Positions 43,240 to 53,891 of a stretch of DNA of 64,000 nt are shown piece by piece. The DNA is from Allacma fusca (taxonomy: Eukaryota > Arthropoda > Collembola > Symphypleona > Sminthuridae), in assembly GCA_947179485.1 (NCBI GenBank), contig OX359250.1, forward strand, positions 22,632,887-22,696,886, read 5' to 3'. Each line of letters begins with the position of its first letter. Position 1 is the stretch's first letter. Below the pieces are notes generated by a model. It saw only the letters and a list, made by a program, of their open reading frames with translations. It ran no database searches and was not told the DNA's origin. Position numbers and translations under genes: made by a program.

Positions 43240-44411
43240 CAGTGCTCGGCACGGGTATGGGTAATACTCGGGTAAACGGGTATTGGTACGGGTATGGGTA
43301 CTACCCGGGTACGGATTTTGTGTACCCAAACAATTCCGGGTACTACCCGGGTACACTTTGGTCGGCTCAAAATTTCGGGTACGGATACGGGTATGGGTAC
43401 GGGTACAAGGATTTCAAAATGGGTATATACCCACCGGGTACGGGTATAATGGTGTCATTTACCCGTATCCGCGACCATTGTACCCGAGTATTTGGATATG
43501 TTGAGATTTGAGACATTTTGATGAATTTTATGAAAATAATGGAACTTCCGTTGGAAAATTCTGTCGGTATTTTTAGTAATTCTGAATACATATAGCTTTT
43601 TGTTAATACCCTTTTAACCTTACAACATGCAGTAACTGTATTTCAGACTGTGTTGCTAAAATATATATTTATATCTATAATATATATTTTTATGGAAACA
43701 GGTTGTAGGAAGAATAATTAATAAACAGACGAGGAATAATATCAAAATAGAAGTGGAGAATAGGATTCAACGAAATTTTATACAAAACGTCTTCATAATG
43801 TAGTAATTTGTTACTAATTGCATAAATAGTCTGATTGACACGTATGCACATGATACTTCATTAGCCACAATGAATACAATTTAAAAATTAGAGTTCCGAT
43901 GAGTTGGATGGCAAGATATTTTTTGTAATTGGTAGTTGATTAGAAAAAGGCGGATATTTGTAACAAGATATTAATGAGTTACATGTACACAGAGCTACTG
44001 AGGTGAGAAAATTAATGTAAAAGGCCGAATAGTTTTCTACTCCTCAATAAAAATATATAATGTCAAAAACCTCTCTAGCTAGTCAAAATTACCCACTCAG
44101 GTGTCAAACATTATTACATATAACGTACTATATATTACATTAAAACAAATCTGGATAAAGTACCCGGGTACGAGTACGGGTACGACACTGAGATACCCGA
44201 GTATGGGTACAATTTTCGAGTATTTTCGGGTACGGGTACAATGCGGGTACAGGTACATGGATTGAGATAACATTTCGGGTATGGGTACGAAAAATTTGTA
44301 CCCGGATACTCGGGTATGGGTACGGGTATAGATACAAGTTATTGAAATACCCGCACTTAGGGTACGAATACGGGTACGGGTACCGATTTTTCGTACCCGT
44401 GCCGAGCACTG
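43240..44411. mobile_element. hAT MITE A copy 1, cgggta words (1,172 bp)
   Basis: Inverted ends CAGTGCTCGGCACGGGTA with exact 8-bp duplication ATCTCAAC (43232-43239, 44412-44419). About 270 bp at each end repeat 'cgggtacgggta' and its complement, so frames read Gly-Tyr-Gly-Tyr or Tyr-Pro-Tyr-Pro; these are not genes. The 600-bp core is AT-rich and shared with copy 2, and it serves as the empty site for the solo LTR of copy 2. Confidence 0.93.
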
Positions 44412-44534
44412 ATCTCAACTAGTTTCTGTAAATGCACTCCACTAAATGCAAATCGACAGCTTGAGAACCACTTCTACCAAAAATCTGCTTCAATAGATTT
44501 GTTTTTGAAGGGAATTAATAAACGATTCCCACAT

Positions 44535-44632
44535 ATTGTCGGCTAAATTCTGAAACCTATTCTAGATTCTGAGATCCCATTTAAAAAGCATAATTTACGC
44601 AATGAAAATGGTATCTTTTAAAATTTAAGCAA
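44535..44632. mobile_element. Tiny MITE copy (~98 bp)
   Basis: It resembles 51001-51099: 'gtcggctaaattctgaaac' at the left, 'gatcccatttaaaaagca' in the middle and 'gaaaatggtatcttttaaaa' then 'tttaagc' at the right. Confidence 0.65.
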
Positions 44633-45484
44633 TGATATGTTCCCTGCCTTTCTGAAGATAACCATTTCACATAGTTGAAATACACTGAAAGCTCGTTCGT
44701 CAGTATCAATTTGTCAAATGAAATAAGTAAAACCAATTGTTTCGGATTTCAGCAAGTCTAAATTCACGCTCACTGTTATTGCGAAACAATTTAAATGAAT
44801 GACAGTTTAATAATTGATTGTTACAAACTTGATTGCTGACGGTGGTAGGTGGTATATAAGACTACCGGTAGGTGGTAGGTGAGGTGGTATGTAAGGTGGA
44901 AGGTGGTATGCAAAATTACCGGTAGGTGGTATGTAAAGTGGTATGTCAGGTGGTAGTATTCGAAAATCTGGTCGGGAAAGTAAAAGCCAACCGACCCTGA
45001 CATTCCATTTACAATCAAAAGAAGGCAGTTTCCTTTTAGAGTCAGTTTTGTAATGACTACTAATAAATGTCAAGGGCAAAACATTGATCGTTTGAGAATA
45101 TATTTGTTATCTCCAGTTTTTACACATGGACAATTATATGTTGCATTTTCAAAAGCTACATCAAGAAAGAAAGTTAAAATCAAAATTGTCGATACTGAAT
45201 ATCAAGGGAAAATGCTTAATGGCAGAAATGAAATACTTACAACAAATGTATTTAAGGAAATTTTCAAAGGATATATTAATATTTTTATGTTAAAGTGACT
45301 AACTCCCAGTCGCGATCTGTGGGTCAAACATGGGGCAAGGGCATTGCCTTGGTGGGAAGTTCCCAAGTGCGCTCAATCATGATATTTTGTTTGAATAATT
45401 CTAATATTTCAAAACTTAATTCTCATTATAGTAATGCATATTCTAGCGTCTATGCAAGAGTAACCCAAACCTACAAGTAATTAT

Positions 45485-45510
45485 CCCTGCTGAGCAGGGC
45501 TTTCTACTAG
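45485..45510 (+). other. Helitron 3' terminus (hairpin plus CTAG)
   Basis: CCCTGC-TGA-GCAGGG forms a perfect 6-bp stem (45485-45499), followed after 7 nt by CTAG (45507-45510) and then T. It lies 212 nt past the helicase stop. The GGGCTTTCTACTAG end resembles GGCTTTACTGCTAG of the non-autonomous Helitrons here, so one replicase could have mobilised both. Confidence 0.88.
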
Positions 45511-45604
45511 TGTATAAAACGCGCGTGATGGGGCGATAATTTCAAAACTTCCCTCCCTCTCCTAAACGCGCTTTATGGGTTCGCGGATACAAATTACCAT
45601 AAAG

Positions 45605-46680
45605 GTTATATGCCTTAACAAGTAGTAGCAAGGGCGGTGATACTGTCACGGGCTACAATTAGAATACCATAAACGGTAAGAAAATATCAAGGTCGGTAAA
45701 GGTACATACAAAAGTAATTGTGTTTTAAAGAAGCTTTGTAAATTGTTGCAATTAAAAATGCTTTAATAAGGCTACTGGCTTTCTTAATACTAGAATTTGA
45801 CGATGAGGGGACACTTAAATCTTCACCCTCTCTCCTAAACACACTTTATAGGTTTGCGAGTAAAAATTGCAAATTGTATGTTTAAAAAAGTTTTGTAATG
45901 TTAGATTATAATCATACGGAGTTGTGTTTCAGAATCAAAGGTCATTTAAAAAATATTCTATTAGAAAAAAACTATTTCGGCAATGGAATTTTAATACTGC
46001 CGGATCAAACCACTAGACTTCGTCGGTTTTGCTATTGGGAAATGGGGGTTATCCACCACCTTCCGTCATGTGGTGTAGTGTTTCTGAACGGTCCAAAAAC
46101 ATGGACTCGAACCGACTCGTTTTCCCGAACCGAAAAAAATCCCTTTTCTGTTCCCGAAACCGGAACCGATATGTTCGAGTCCGGGACATTTTTGCCTTCC
46201 CGGAACCGATCCGGAAAACAAAATCGGTTCCCGGACCGGTTCCGGTTCCTTCCCGAACCGGCAGAAAATGCATAGGATTCATTTTCATGGAAGTCAAAAT
46301 TGTGTCGCGGTTTCAAATGATAGCTGACAAATGCTTGACAAATGAATGTTTCACGTTTTCATCCAAAAAGGTAGCTTTAACAAACTCTTCCCGAAAACTT
46401 TCGGTTTTGATTTTTGTTCCCGAAACCGGACCGAATGTAACGATTCTTTAAACCCTTGACCCGAAACCGGACCGAAATTGAACGGTTCTTTAAATCATTG
46501 ACCCGAAACCGAACCGGAACCGAAACCGAACCGGAACCTCGGGAATTCCCGATACCGAACAGAAACACTAATGTGGTGGCTTGATCCGCTATCGGATAAC
46601 ATCTCCTATTGGTTTGCGATTGCGATTTACAATTACCTTAAAGACTAACTACCCATCTTATTTGTAGTATGTAATATGAA
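45605..46680 (+). repeat. Dispersed repeat R copy 2, interrupted by hAT B
   Basis: Matches 7715-8430 in block order on both sides of the hAT at 46076-46570, resuming at 'ggcttgatccgctatc'. Confidence 0.65.
46076..46570. mobile_element. hAT MITE B, cggaacc words (495 bp)
   Basis: Ends TAGTGTTTCTGAACGG and, from the right, TAGTGTTTCTGTTCGG; exact 8-bp duplication ATGTGGTG (46068-46075, 46571-46578). Subterminal 'cccgaaccgg'/'ccggttcggg' words flank a unique core (46262-46370). R copy 1 at 8280-8297 shows the site without the element. Confidence 0.92.
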
Positions 46681-46989
46681 TGTATTTACAACTGTGGTGT
46701 ATTTCTGAATCATGTGCTATTCGACTGAACCAACAAGATATGAAGCCTTTCGAAGCTAGCAATAGCTGGCTGTGCAGTGCTAGTTAGGTAATATTTTATA
46801 ATTTTAAACAAACAGTCGTGTGGAATGCCGACTTGTGTATGTACAAACCATGCATTGGAAGACAAAATATGTCACAGATGAGAAAGAAATCTTGAGCATG
46901 CGTCCAGGTGTTGTTGCAATTATTGTAAACTTCATCGGTCTTTTACATTTTTCATTGATTTTGACTATAAAATTAGATTGAACTATTTT

Positions 46990-47207
46990 GTGCTTAGTAT
47001 TCGCTTTTGTAATGATGAGGAAAACTTTTTGTCATAATATTTGCAAATATTTTGATGAAAACATAGGAGTAGGAGTAGGAGTTTTACATTCTCAGTAAGA
47101 CTAGAAGTAGAGAACTAGAGTGGGCAAGAGTAGGAGTGGTGGATTTTTTCTCTATGTGAGTGCGAGTGTGAGTACGAGTGGGAAAAAAACCTACATCTAT
47201 GCTCCAA
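46990..47207. repeat. Word-repeat J copy 1 (gagtaggagt)
   Basis: It includes 'ggagtaggagtaggagtttt' and 'gtgagtgcgagtgtgagt', ending 'gggaaaaaaacctacatcta'. It is colinear with 48770-49007. The left border is not determined. Confidence 0.55.
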
Positions 47208-47950
47208 ATTAACGATGGCTAAAAAATCTGCCTTGACCGATTCAAACTTTGTTCAATATGCGCGTGCCAAGGACGTTCAATTTTATAGTAAAAACCTTCG
47301 GTCAAAGATGGACCTTTTAATTCACCTAGCATATTTCCTTCCTAATTAAACTAACATAAAGTGCCTCCCTGTATGCCTATAATAATAACTGATGTAATAT
47401 AGCCATGGGGGCATAATTTAAGTTAAGAGAAGTACTGATTGTAAGATCGAACCGACCATCGAGTATACTCTCAAACCGACCAATGAGGTGGTACAGAGCG
47501 GAGAGTATTCAAATCTTACAATAAGCTATACATATTAGTGTACGGTTAGAAGTTTGAACTTAGACCATAAAGGTCAATTTGTTTGGAGTGAAATGGATAT
47601 TTTACGAGTTGAGGTCATTTTATTGGTGAAGAGAAAACTGAATATTCTCTAAGATGCTTTCCTAGGAAAATGATTGAGGAGTCGAGAACTGAGTTCTGAG
47701 TGAGTGAGTAGTCATTTTGATGATCTCTGTTGTGTTCCCGTTTTACTGAGAATAAAACCAATTGTAAATTAAAGCTGATTTTACTGTTACTTTTCAAAGG
47801 GGTATTCCTTTCTTTAGTTGTACGAGCCAAGTCATTTACAACAATAACCCTCGTCAAGTTATCTCCCCCTTTTAAGGAAATATTCAACCTTAAATCCTAT
47901 AAAGGCTAATGCAACACGAAGTTCCTTCCTATAATATGGGAAACAGGGAG
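47208..47950. other. Non-coding stretch
   Basis: Nothing recognised. Confidence 0.4.
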
Positions 47951-47954
47951 ATTT

Positions 47955-48180
47955 TCCTTAAACATGAACATGAAAATGAACATGAATTTTCATGTTTTAC
48001 ATGAGTTATTTTCAAAATCACCCGAATTAAACCATGTCACTCAAAACGAAAACTTGACTTTTATTTCATGCGAATAAAGTAAACTTGAACATGACATTTA
48101 CATGAACATGCAAAGTGAAAATTTCAAGTACATGAACTGGACATGAACATGTACATGAACATGATGACATGAAATAAAAT
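47955..48180. repeat. Word-repeat K copy 1 (acatgaacatga)
   Basis: 'catgaacatgaa' and its complement recur about a dozen times; the same words recur at 51990-52270. No termini or duplication could be fixed. Confidence 0.5.
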
Positions 48181-48307
48181 TCGCATTACTCATCTATTGA
48201 TACATACTGCTACTTATTGGAGCTGATTCTCTCATATTTGATCCTTCTTTTTCCGTAGTAGTAAAAGAGGTAAATTCTACAACTTAAAATGACTGGTATG
48301 GTTTAAA

Positions 48308-48440
48308 TGGAACGAGCACTGCACTATGGTTGTCGATACATCTAGAGTGCGCGAATATTGCCGCAGAGCTCGCGCGCGAATATTTGAATCTTACCATCAC
48401 TTTCACTATCAACTCTCTCAAATTAGTAGAGAGGATAACA
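48308..48440 (+). repeat. Dispersed repeat related to 23285-23475
   Basis: Shared blocks: 'gagcactgcac', 'atggttgtcgat', 'gcgcgaatatttga', 'cttaccat' and 'agagaggat'. Confidence 0.55.
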
Positions 48441-48449
48441 CGTAGTCTT

Positions 48450-49007
48450 CTACCTCACATCATACACGGAGGCTACTCACGAGTGACGAGTGCACTCAAC
48501 ACACTCCTACTCACACTCACAGGAGAGTAGCAAGGTAAAGAGTAGTAGTGAAGGCGCCAAAAAAGTCGTGAGTTGGAGTGGTATAAATCCTAGCATAGAA
48601 AAAGAGTAGGAGTAGCATGCTTTGCTACTCGCTATTTCTCGTACCATTGTATTAACCGCATAAAGCTAGCACTGCCACGATTAAAAGATTGGCGGTTTAT
48701 GCATAATTTCATGCAAACAATCGTATGGAATGCCTTACTTATGTGTGTATAAGTCACGAATTTTTGCTTAATATTCGCTTTTTTAATGATAAGGAAAACT
48801 TGTCTTAATATTTGCAAATATTTCGATGAAAACATTGAGTAACTCACGAGTGATGAGTAGGAGTGGTGAGATTTGAGGTTAGCGCTGAGAGTCGGAGTAG
48901 GAGTTTTACAATCTCAGACAGACTATGAGTGGGCACGAGTAGGAGTGGTGGATTTTTCTTTATGGAAGTGCGAGTGTGAGTGCGAGTGGGAAAAAAACCT
49001 ACATCTA
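48450..49007. repeat. Word-repeat J copy 2 (gagtaggagt)
   Basis: 'actcctactc' and 'gagtaggagtagc' words at both sides enclose a core that matches J copy 1 ('gataaggaaaacttgtctta', 'atatttgcaaatatttcgat'). The Helitron copy 2 is inserted at its right end between A and T. Confidence 0.6.
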
Positions 49008-49177
49008 TCCTTTATACTAATTCAAAGAAGGCTGTCGTCAAAATTGAAATCCCGCCGTCACATTACATGAGACACTCGGGCACCAATGCGCTGTGCTGAA
49101 GAGCGACAGTAGTAGTAGACATTCCATTACCTTCCGCATTTACGCTTTTGCTTATATGCAGTGCAGTCAGTTCAGCC

Positions 49178-50898
49178 CAGTGCTCGGCACGGGTACGAAA
49201 AATCGGTACCCGTACCCGAAGTGCGGGTATTTCAATAACTGGTATCTATACCCGTACCCATACCCGAATATCCGGGTACAAATTTTTCGTACCCGTACCC
49301 GCAATGTTATCTCAATCCATGTACCTGTACCCGCATTGTACCCGTACCCGAAAATACTCGAAAATTGTACCCATACTCGGGTATCTCAGTGTCGTACCCG
49401 TACTCGTACCCGGGTACTTTATCCAGATTTGTTTTAATGTAATATATAGTACGTTATATGTAATAATGTTTGACACCTGAGTGGGTAATTTGGACTAGCT
49501 AGAGGTATTTGACATTATATATTTTTATTGAAGAGTAGAAAACTATAAGCGTTTTTGATTAGAAGTAAAATTATCCCCATTTGATTGTTTATGGGCTGAT
49601 GGGCGAAGTATTTTATAGCACCGTCCATATGTACATGCATTTTTGGCTTGGGACTTGGCGACTCGTTTTTTAACTTCTTGATTTATTCGGCCTTTTACAT
49701 TAATTTTCTCATCTCAGTAGCTCTGTGTACATGTTAATCATTAATATCTTGTTACAAATATCCGCCTTTTCCTAATCAACTACTAATTACAAAAAATATC
49801 TTGCCATCCAACCCATCGGAACTCTAATTTTTAAATTAATTGTGGCAAATGAAGTATCATGTGCTGTTAAGATGGTAATTGTGAATGGGGATTACTTGAT
49901 TAAGAATAAGTGAATGATGGGGAATATAATATAAAGTTCTGCCAATTATTAGTTTATTCAAAGTACTCGAGTATGGGATAGTGAATGTGTGAGCTGGAGA
50001 GGGAGATAGAGAGAGAGAGGAGTGATGTGGAGTCCGGCATAGTAACAGTATAGTTACTATGTGTGTGACAGGGGCCAGACTCTAACTCCAGCCTCTCAGC
50101 TCTAGTCTCTCGACTGTATTCATGAGTTGGGTTTATATAGGAATGGTTGTAACAAAGGGAAGATAGTTTCTTTCTTAGTGACATCATTTTTAGCCAATGG
50201 TTGGGCACACAACATCATACAATAAGAATCTCATAAATGACATCATCATCAGCCAATGGCTGAGTACAAGATACAATTCTTCTCCTTTACATATGTGGGT
50301 AATTCCTATGAGTAATATTTGTCAAACTCATATATAGCTTAACAGTGCATACGTGTCAATCAGACTATTTATGCAATTAGTAACAAATTACTACATTATG
50401 AAGACGTTTTGTATAAAATTTCGTTGAATCCTATTCTCCATTTCTATTTTGATATTATTCCTCGTCTGTTTAATAATTATTCTTCCTAAAACCTGTTTCC
50501 ATAAAAATATATATTATAGATATAAATATATATTTTAGCAACACAGTCTGAAATACAATTACTGCATGTTGTAAGGTTAAAAGGGTATTAAAATTCCATT
50601 ATTTTCATAAAATTCATCAAAATGTCTCAAATCTCAACATATCCAAATACTCGGGTACAATGGTCGCGGGTACGGGTAAATGACACCATTATACCCGTAC
50701 CCGGTGGGTATATACCCATTTTGAAATCCTTGTACCCGTACCCATACCCGTATCCGTACCCGAAATTTTGAGCCGACCAAAGTGTACCCGGGTAGTACCC
50801 GGAATTGTTCGGGTACACAAAATCCGTACCCGGGTAGTACCCATACCCGTACCCATACCCGTTTACCCGAGTATTACCCATACCCGTGCCGAGCACTG
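49178..50898. mobile_element. hAT MITE A copy 2 (1,721 bp with insertions)
   Basis: Same CAGTGCTCGGCACGGGTA ends as copy 1; exact 8-bp duplication GTTCAGCC (49170-49177, 50899-50906). Helitron copy 1 (about 9617-9640) has this target once. It is inverted relative to A copy 1 and longer because of the solo LTR and a further ~100-bp insertion near 49550-49670. Confidence 0.93.
49865..50344. mobile_element. Probable solo LTR (480 bp)
   Basis: It begins TGTTAAGATGG and ends ATAGCTTAACA (TG...CA with a 7-bp inverted terminus), flanked by GTGC on both sides (49861-49864, 50345-50348). A copy 1 has the same site with GTGC once. It contains a TATATAGG box-like stretch near 50135. A 4-bp duplication fits Ty3/gypsy-type integration; no internal retroelement sequence remains. 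Confidence 0.8.
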
Positions 50899-51000
50899 GT
50901 TCAGCCATAGAGCAACCTATATATGTAATGCAATGGGAGAGAACGCTTCAGCTACATACAGTTCCGTGTGCTCTCACATAAGTATACACACGTTGCATAT

Positions 51001-51099
51001 CGTTGGCTAAATTCTAAAAAGTACCATTTTCAATGAAGATCCCAATTAAAAAGCACGTGTTACGAAAAGAAAATGGTACCTTTTAAAATTTAGCCGACG
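51001..51099. mobile_element. Tiny MITE (99 bp)
   Basis: Inverted ends CGTTGGCTAAATTCTAAAA and, from the right, CGTCGGCTAAATTTTAAAA. Comparison with Helitron copy 1 shows that 99 bp plus about four extra bases (atat) were added here. A diverged relative lies at 44535-44632. Confidence 0.82.
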
Positions 51100-51989
51100 A
51101 TATATAGCATGCTGTGTAATGCAGGATCCACCAGTTCCTTCTTTTTTCAGTCCAAGTCAAAATCAGTCTTAAGTTTCTGATCAGTCAGTCAGTCCATAAG
51201 TCTGTTTGCCGTTTCCTATGAGTCCCAGTCAGTCAGTCATTATCAGAGTCACTGGAATAAGTCACAGTCGCAGAGGGCATCGTAAAAGTTTCAAAAATGC
51301 CTATTTTTTGTGATTTCTTTGTGCAGTGCAGAAGAGCGACAAGAGTACACATTCTATTACCATCCGCCTTTGCGGATGGCTATTACATTTCTTTTGTTTA
51401 CTTAGACAGGCTTAAGTTATAGTCACGCTAACGCTATGGTAACCAAGTGTTACTACAACTTAATTCTGTCCAATGTCCAAGACAAAAGAAGGTAATTCCA
51501 ATTTTTTCGAATTATTTAAAAAAAAATTATTATTAAAAAAGATTTAATTGTTTTTCTTCCTCCTAAATGCACTATTGCTGGTTTGCCGTTGGGAATACCA
51601 AGTACCACAAGAGTTAACTAACGGGCTTATTTGCGGTATGTATGTACCATTGCCGAAGCCGTTTTTTCTCGGCACTCTTTTCTTCAGCACTCTTTTTTCC
51701 CCGAACAACTTCGAAGGGAAATATTAAAGTCGTTATTAACGCCGAAGACAGGCAAGGGAAATTGCTAGGTGAAGGAAATGACACTAACATACGTAACTAA
51801 ATGTCTACCAAAAAAAATTTGTAATTTGTTTAAAGTTACTAACACCATGAATAACTTCATCAATCGTGTTACCATCCACATTTGCGGATGGCTTTACTGC
51901 TAGTGCCTCATATCAGCAATAATCGTCACCTGATTCAGGTTTCCCGCTCCATACGCGCAAGGAATAGAGCGACATGACAACGATTTAGC

Positions 51990-52270
51990 AATTAATTCCA
52001 TACCTTATGGTGACATGAAAATATTCGTGTTTTTGAGCTTGAGTTCATGTCTTCTGATTTTGTTAACATGAAAGTGTACATGAAATCAACTTCATGTTTT
52101 CATGGTAACCTGCACATGACATAAGACATGACTTGAAAAATCATGTCTGATGTCAAGTATGTTTTAAATACACATGAATAGTCTGTGATTTGATGATGCG
52201 ATACATGAACATGAGTTGAGACATGAGTCACACATGAAACATTCATGTCTGAGTTGTACATGAGCGGAGG
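51990..52270. repeat. Word-repeat K copy 2 (acatgaacatga)
   Basis: 'gacatgaa', 'cacatgaa' and 'catgtctg' words in both orientations; the right edge is near 'gagcggaggccta'. Borders are not proven. Confidence 0.5.
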
Positions 52271-52279
52271 CCTAAGGGA

Positions 52280-52777
52280 GATGCCTACCTACATTTATCC
52301 CTACAAATGTTCTTGTAGTATTCCTTTTGAGAGTATCATGCAACCATGCAACTATACCCTATTAGGAAGCCCAAAACTACTGCTTCCCTATATAAGTACA
52401 CCATAAAAGTCCCTACAGAAAACCGAACACTCCGCATGTGTGCATGTCGAAATATCATGTACTTAATATTTTTTATTTATATTATTTATTTATTGCTATG
52501 TTGGTCTGTTGGCCTGTTCCAAGCTGAAAATATGTTACATCATTGTCGTCCAGATGTCTTAACAATCGTGCTATACCATGCTTTACTTCTCCGCATTTTT
52601 TCAACCACTGTTAATTTGTTGCAGTGTAAAAGGTAGGGAATTCCCAATGCAAACTTATACATACATTCCTCTTTTAAATTATATGTATACGTTTTATTAT
52701 TCAGTGCAACAGTTAGTTGCATGACTATACCCCTACTCGGTATGTCGGCATCGGTAGCATGCCTGCTCCCTTCATAT
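52280..52777. other. Non-coding stretch
   Basis: A hydrophobic 96-codon frame lies here (52346-52636) but has no family resemblance and probably occurs by chance. Confidence 0.4.
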
Positions 52778-53883
52778 CAGTGATGGGCGTTTCAGCAAGC
52801 GCTATTCTATTCTACTCTATTGTACTTTTCAACAGTTGCCGCCTCTATGACACTCTACTCTACCAGCGGTTTTGGATAGAATAGAGGACCTCTACTGCTA
52901 TTATGTTTATCTGACTTGCTAGCTATTATTCTACTCTATTATGTGTTAAAGTTATTGTCGCTACTCTACCTCTACTCTATTCTCGAAATTTTTTTTGGCT
53001 CTGCTAGCTACCACTACCTCTACCAAAAAAATACAGTATTTACAGAGAAATTCATGGTGTTTTAGAATAAAGTAGCAGAATGTAATATAAACAGTAATGA
53101 AGTTAGAACCAATAGTCCTCACTTGTACCTATAAACGGTTCATTAAGAATCTGAATTATCATTCAATTTCTACCAGGGCTGGATATCGGAATTCGAATTG
53201 CATATTGCCCCGAAAACTTTGACCCTCGTTTGTATTCAAATGGTCATTTTCCATGAGTAATTGTGAGCAAGAAAAAATGGATCACTGATTTCTGCTAGTT
53301 TAACGTTAATATTGAGGCTTTATTGAATACAATAAGATCAGTACCCCATTAGTACAGCTAAAAAATTACCACAAGCTAAATTAGATAAAAGCTTAAAAAC
53401 TGGCGTGTTTATAAAGGGAATTACGTGGTTATGACATTTGGTTATGTATTTCCAATTCCCTTCTATTGCATTTGCAGCTACAAAACACGTTCATGAGTTA
53501 CTGTAATGATGAAGTGAAGTGAGGTTGTATATACGGACACCAGATGTCATTCCGAGTATTAAATTGGGTGTTCAGGGAAATGGTAAATTTATGTATTACT
53601 TCTTATTACTATAAGCTTACTACTACTACTACCTCTACTCTATCATTAGAATACGATGTACTGTTCTACCTCTACTCCTACTACTGGTATCTAAATTGGG
53701 ACCCTAAATAACGCTCCTCTACTCACTTAATTTTATGTTAGCCTACTATTTTCCTCTACCTCTATTATGCTAGAATTTCTGTATACCTCTACTACACCTC
53801 TACTGATGTTTTGCTGATTTTAACGACCCTACTCTATTTCTACCACTACCTCTATTTTCAGTAGAGTAGAGGTCCCAGCACTG
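52778..53883. mobile_element. hAT MITE G, ctctac words (1,106 bp)
   Basis: Ends CAGTGATGGG and, from the right, CAGTGCTGGG; exact 8-bp duplication CTTCATAT (52770-52777, 53884-53891). Both ~250-bp subterminal regions repeat 'tctactctac'. The core is unique AT-rich DNA without coding signs. Confidence 0.92.
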
Positions 53884-53891
53884 CTTCATAT

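Larger units (their letters stand above)
42325..44992. mobile_element. Mutator-like non-autonomous element, taccacc words (2,668 bp)
   Basis: Inverted ends agree at 44 of 45 positions by eye, beginning GGCTGGCTTTTACTTTCCCG on the left and GGTTGGCTTTTACTTTCCCG from the right. A 9-bp duplication GACCCTGAC (42316-42324, 44993-45001) suits Mutator-like elements. Subterminal DNA is made of 'taccacct' words. It encloses a tandem array, a hAT (43240-44411) and a tiny MITE copy. Confidence 0.85.
42163..45298 (+). pseudogene. Helitron helicase C-terminal fragment 2, split by a MULE
   Basis: Left part 42163-42324: NLNTRRGLWNDVMLIGKHLA, HVEILTGSAQGVVVFIPQ, IDLIPSDPD. Right part 45002-45298: IPFTIKRRQFPFRV, FVMTTNKCQGQNI, FTHGQLYVAFSKATS, ending at a TGA. 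Together they follow the conserved helicase order ('TRL', 'FIPR', 'RRQFP', 'NK-QGQ', 'HGQLYVA-SR'). The frame is continuous across the 2,668-bp insertion when one target duplication is discounted. Upstream helicase motifs and the Rep domain are absent. It is followed by a Helitron 3' end at 45485-45510. Confidence 0.8.
49008..51903 (+). mobile_element. Non-autonomous Helitron copy 2 (2,896 bp with insertions)
   Basis: The 5' end TCCTTTATACTAATTCAAAG follows an A. The 3' hairpin CCATCC...GGATGG (51872-51891) is followed by CTAG at 51900-51903 and T. Without the hAT A2 (plus one duplication) and the 99-bp MITE it is about 1.07 kb, in line with copy 1. The arrangement is the same as copy 1 in opposite orientation, including the internal second hairpin (51361-51380). 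Confidence 0.9.

Noticed and set aside
43242..43591. Gly-Tyr or Tyr-Pro repeat proteins (also 44140-44418, 49093-49480, 50627-51010)
   Set aside because: They coincide exactly with the cgggta word regions of hAT family A and are open in several frames.
46032..46568. Several overlapping ORFs on both strands
   Set aside because: They lie wholly within hAT MITE B and come from its cggaacc words.
52346..52636. Possible small membrane protein
   Set aside because: Hydrophobic but AT-driven, with no conserved pattern and no splice or neighbour support.
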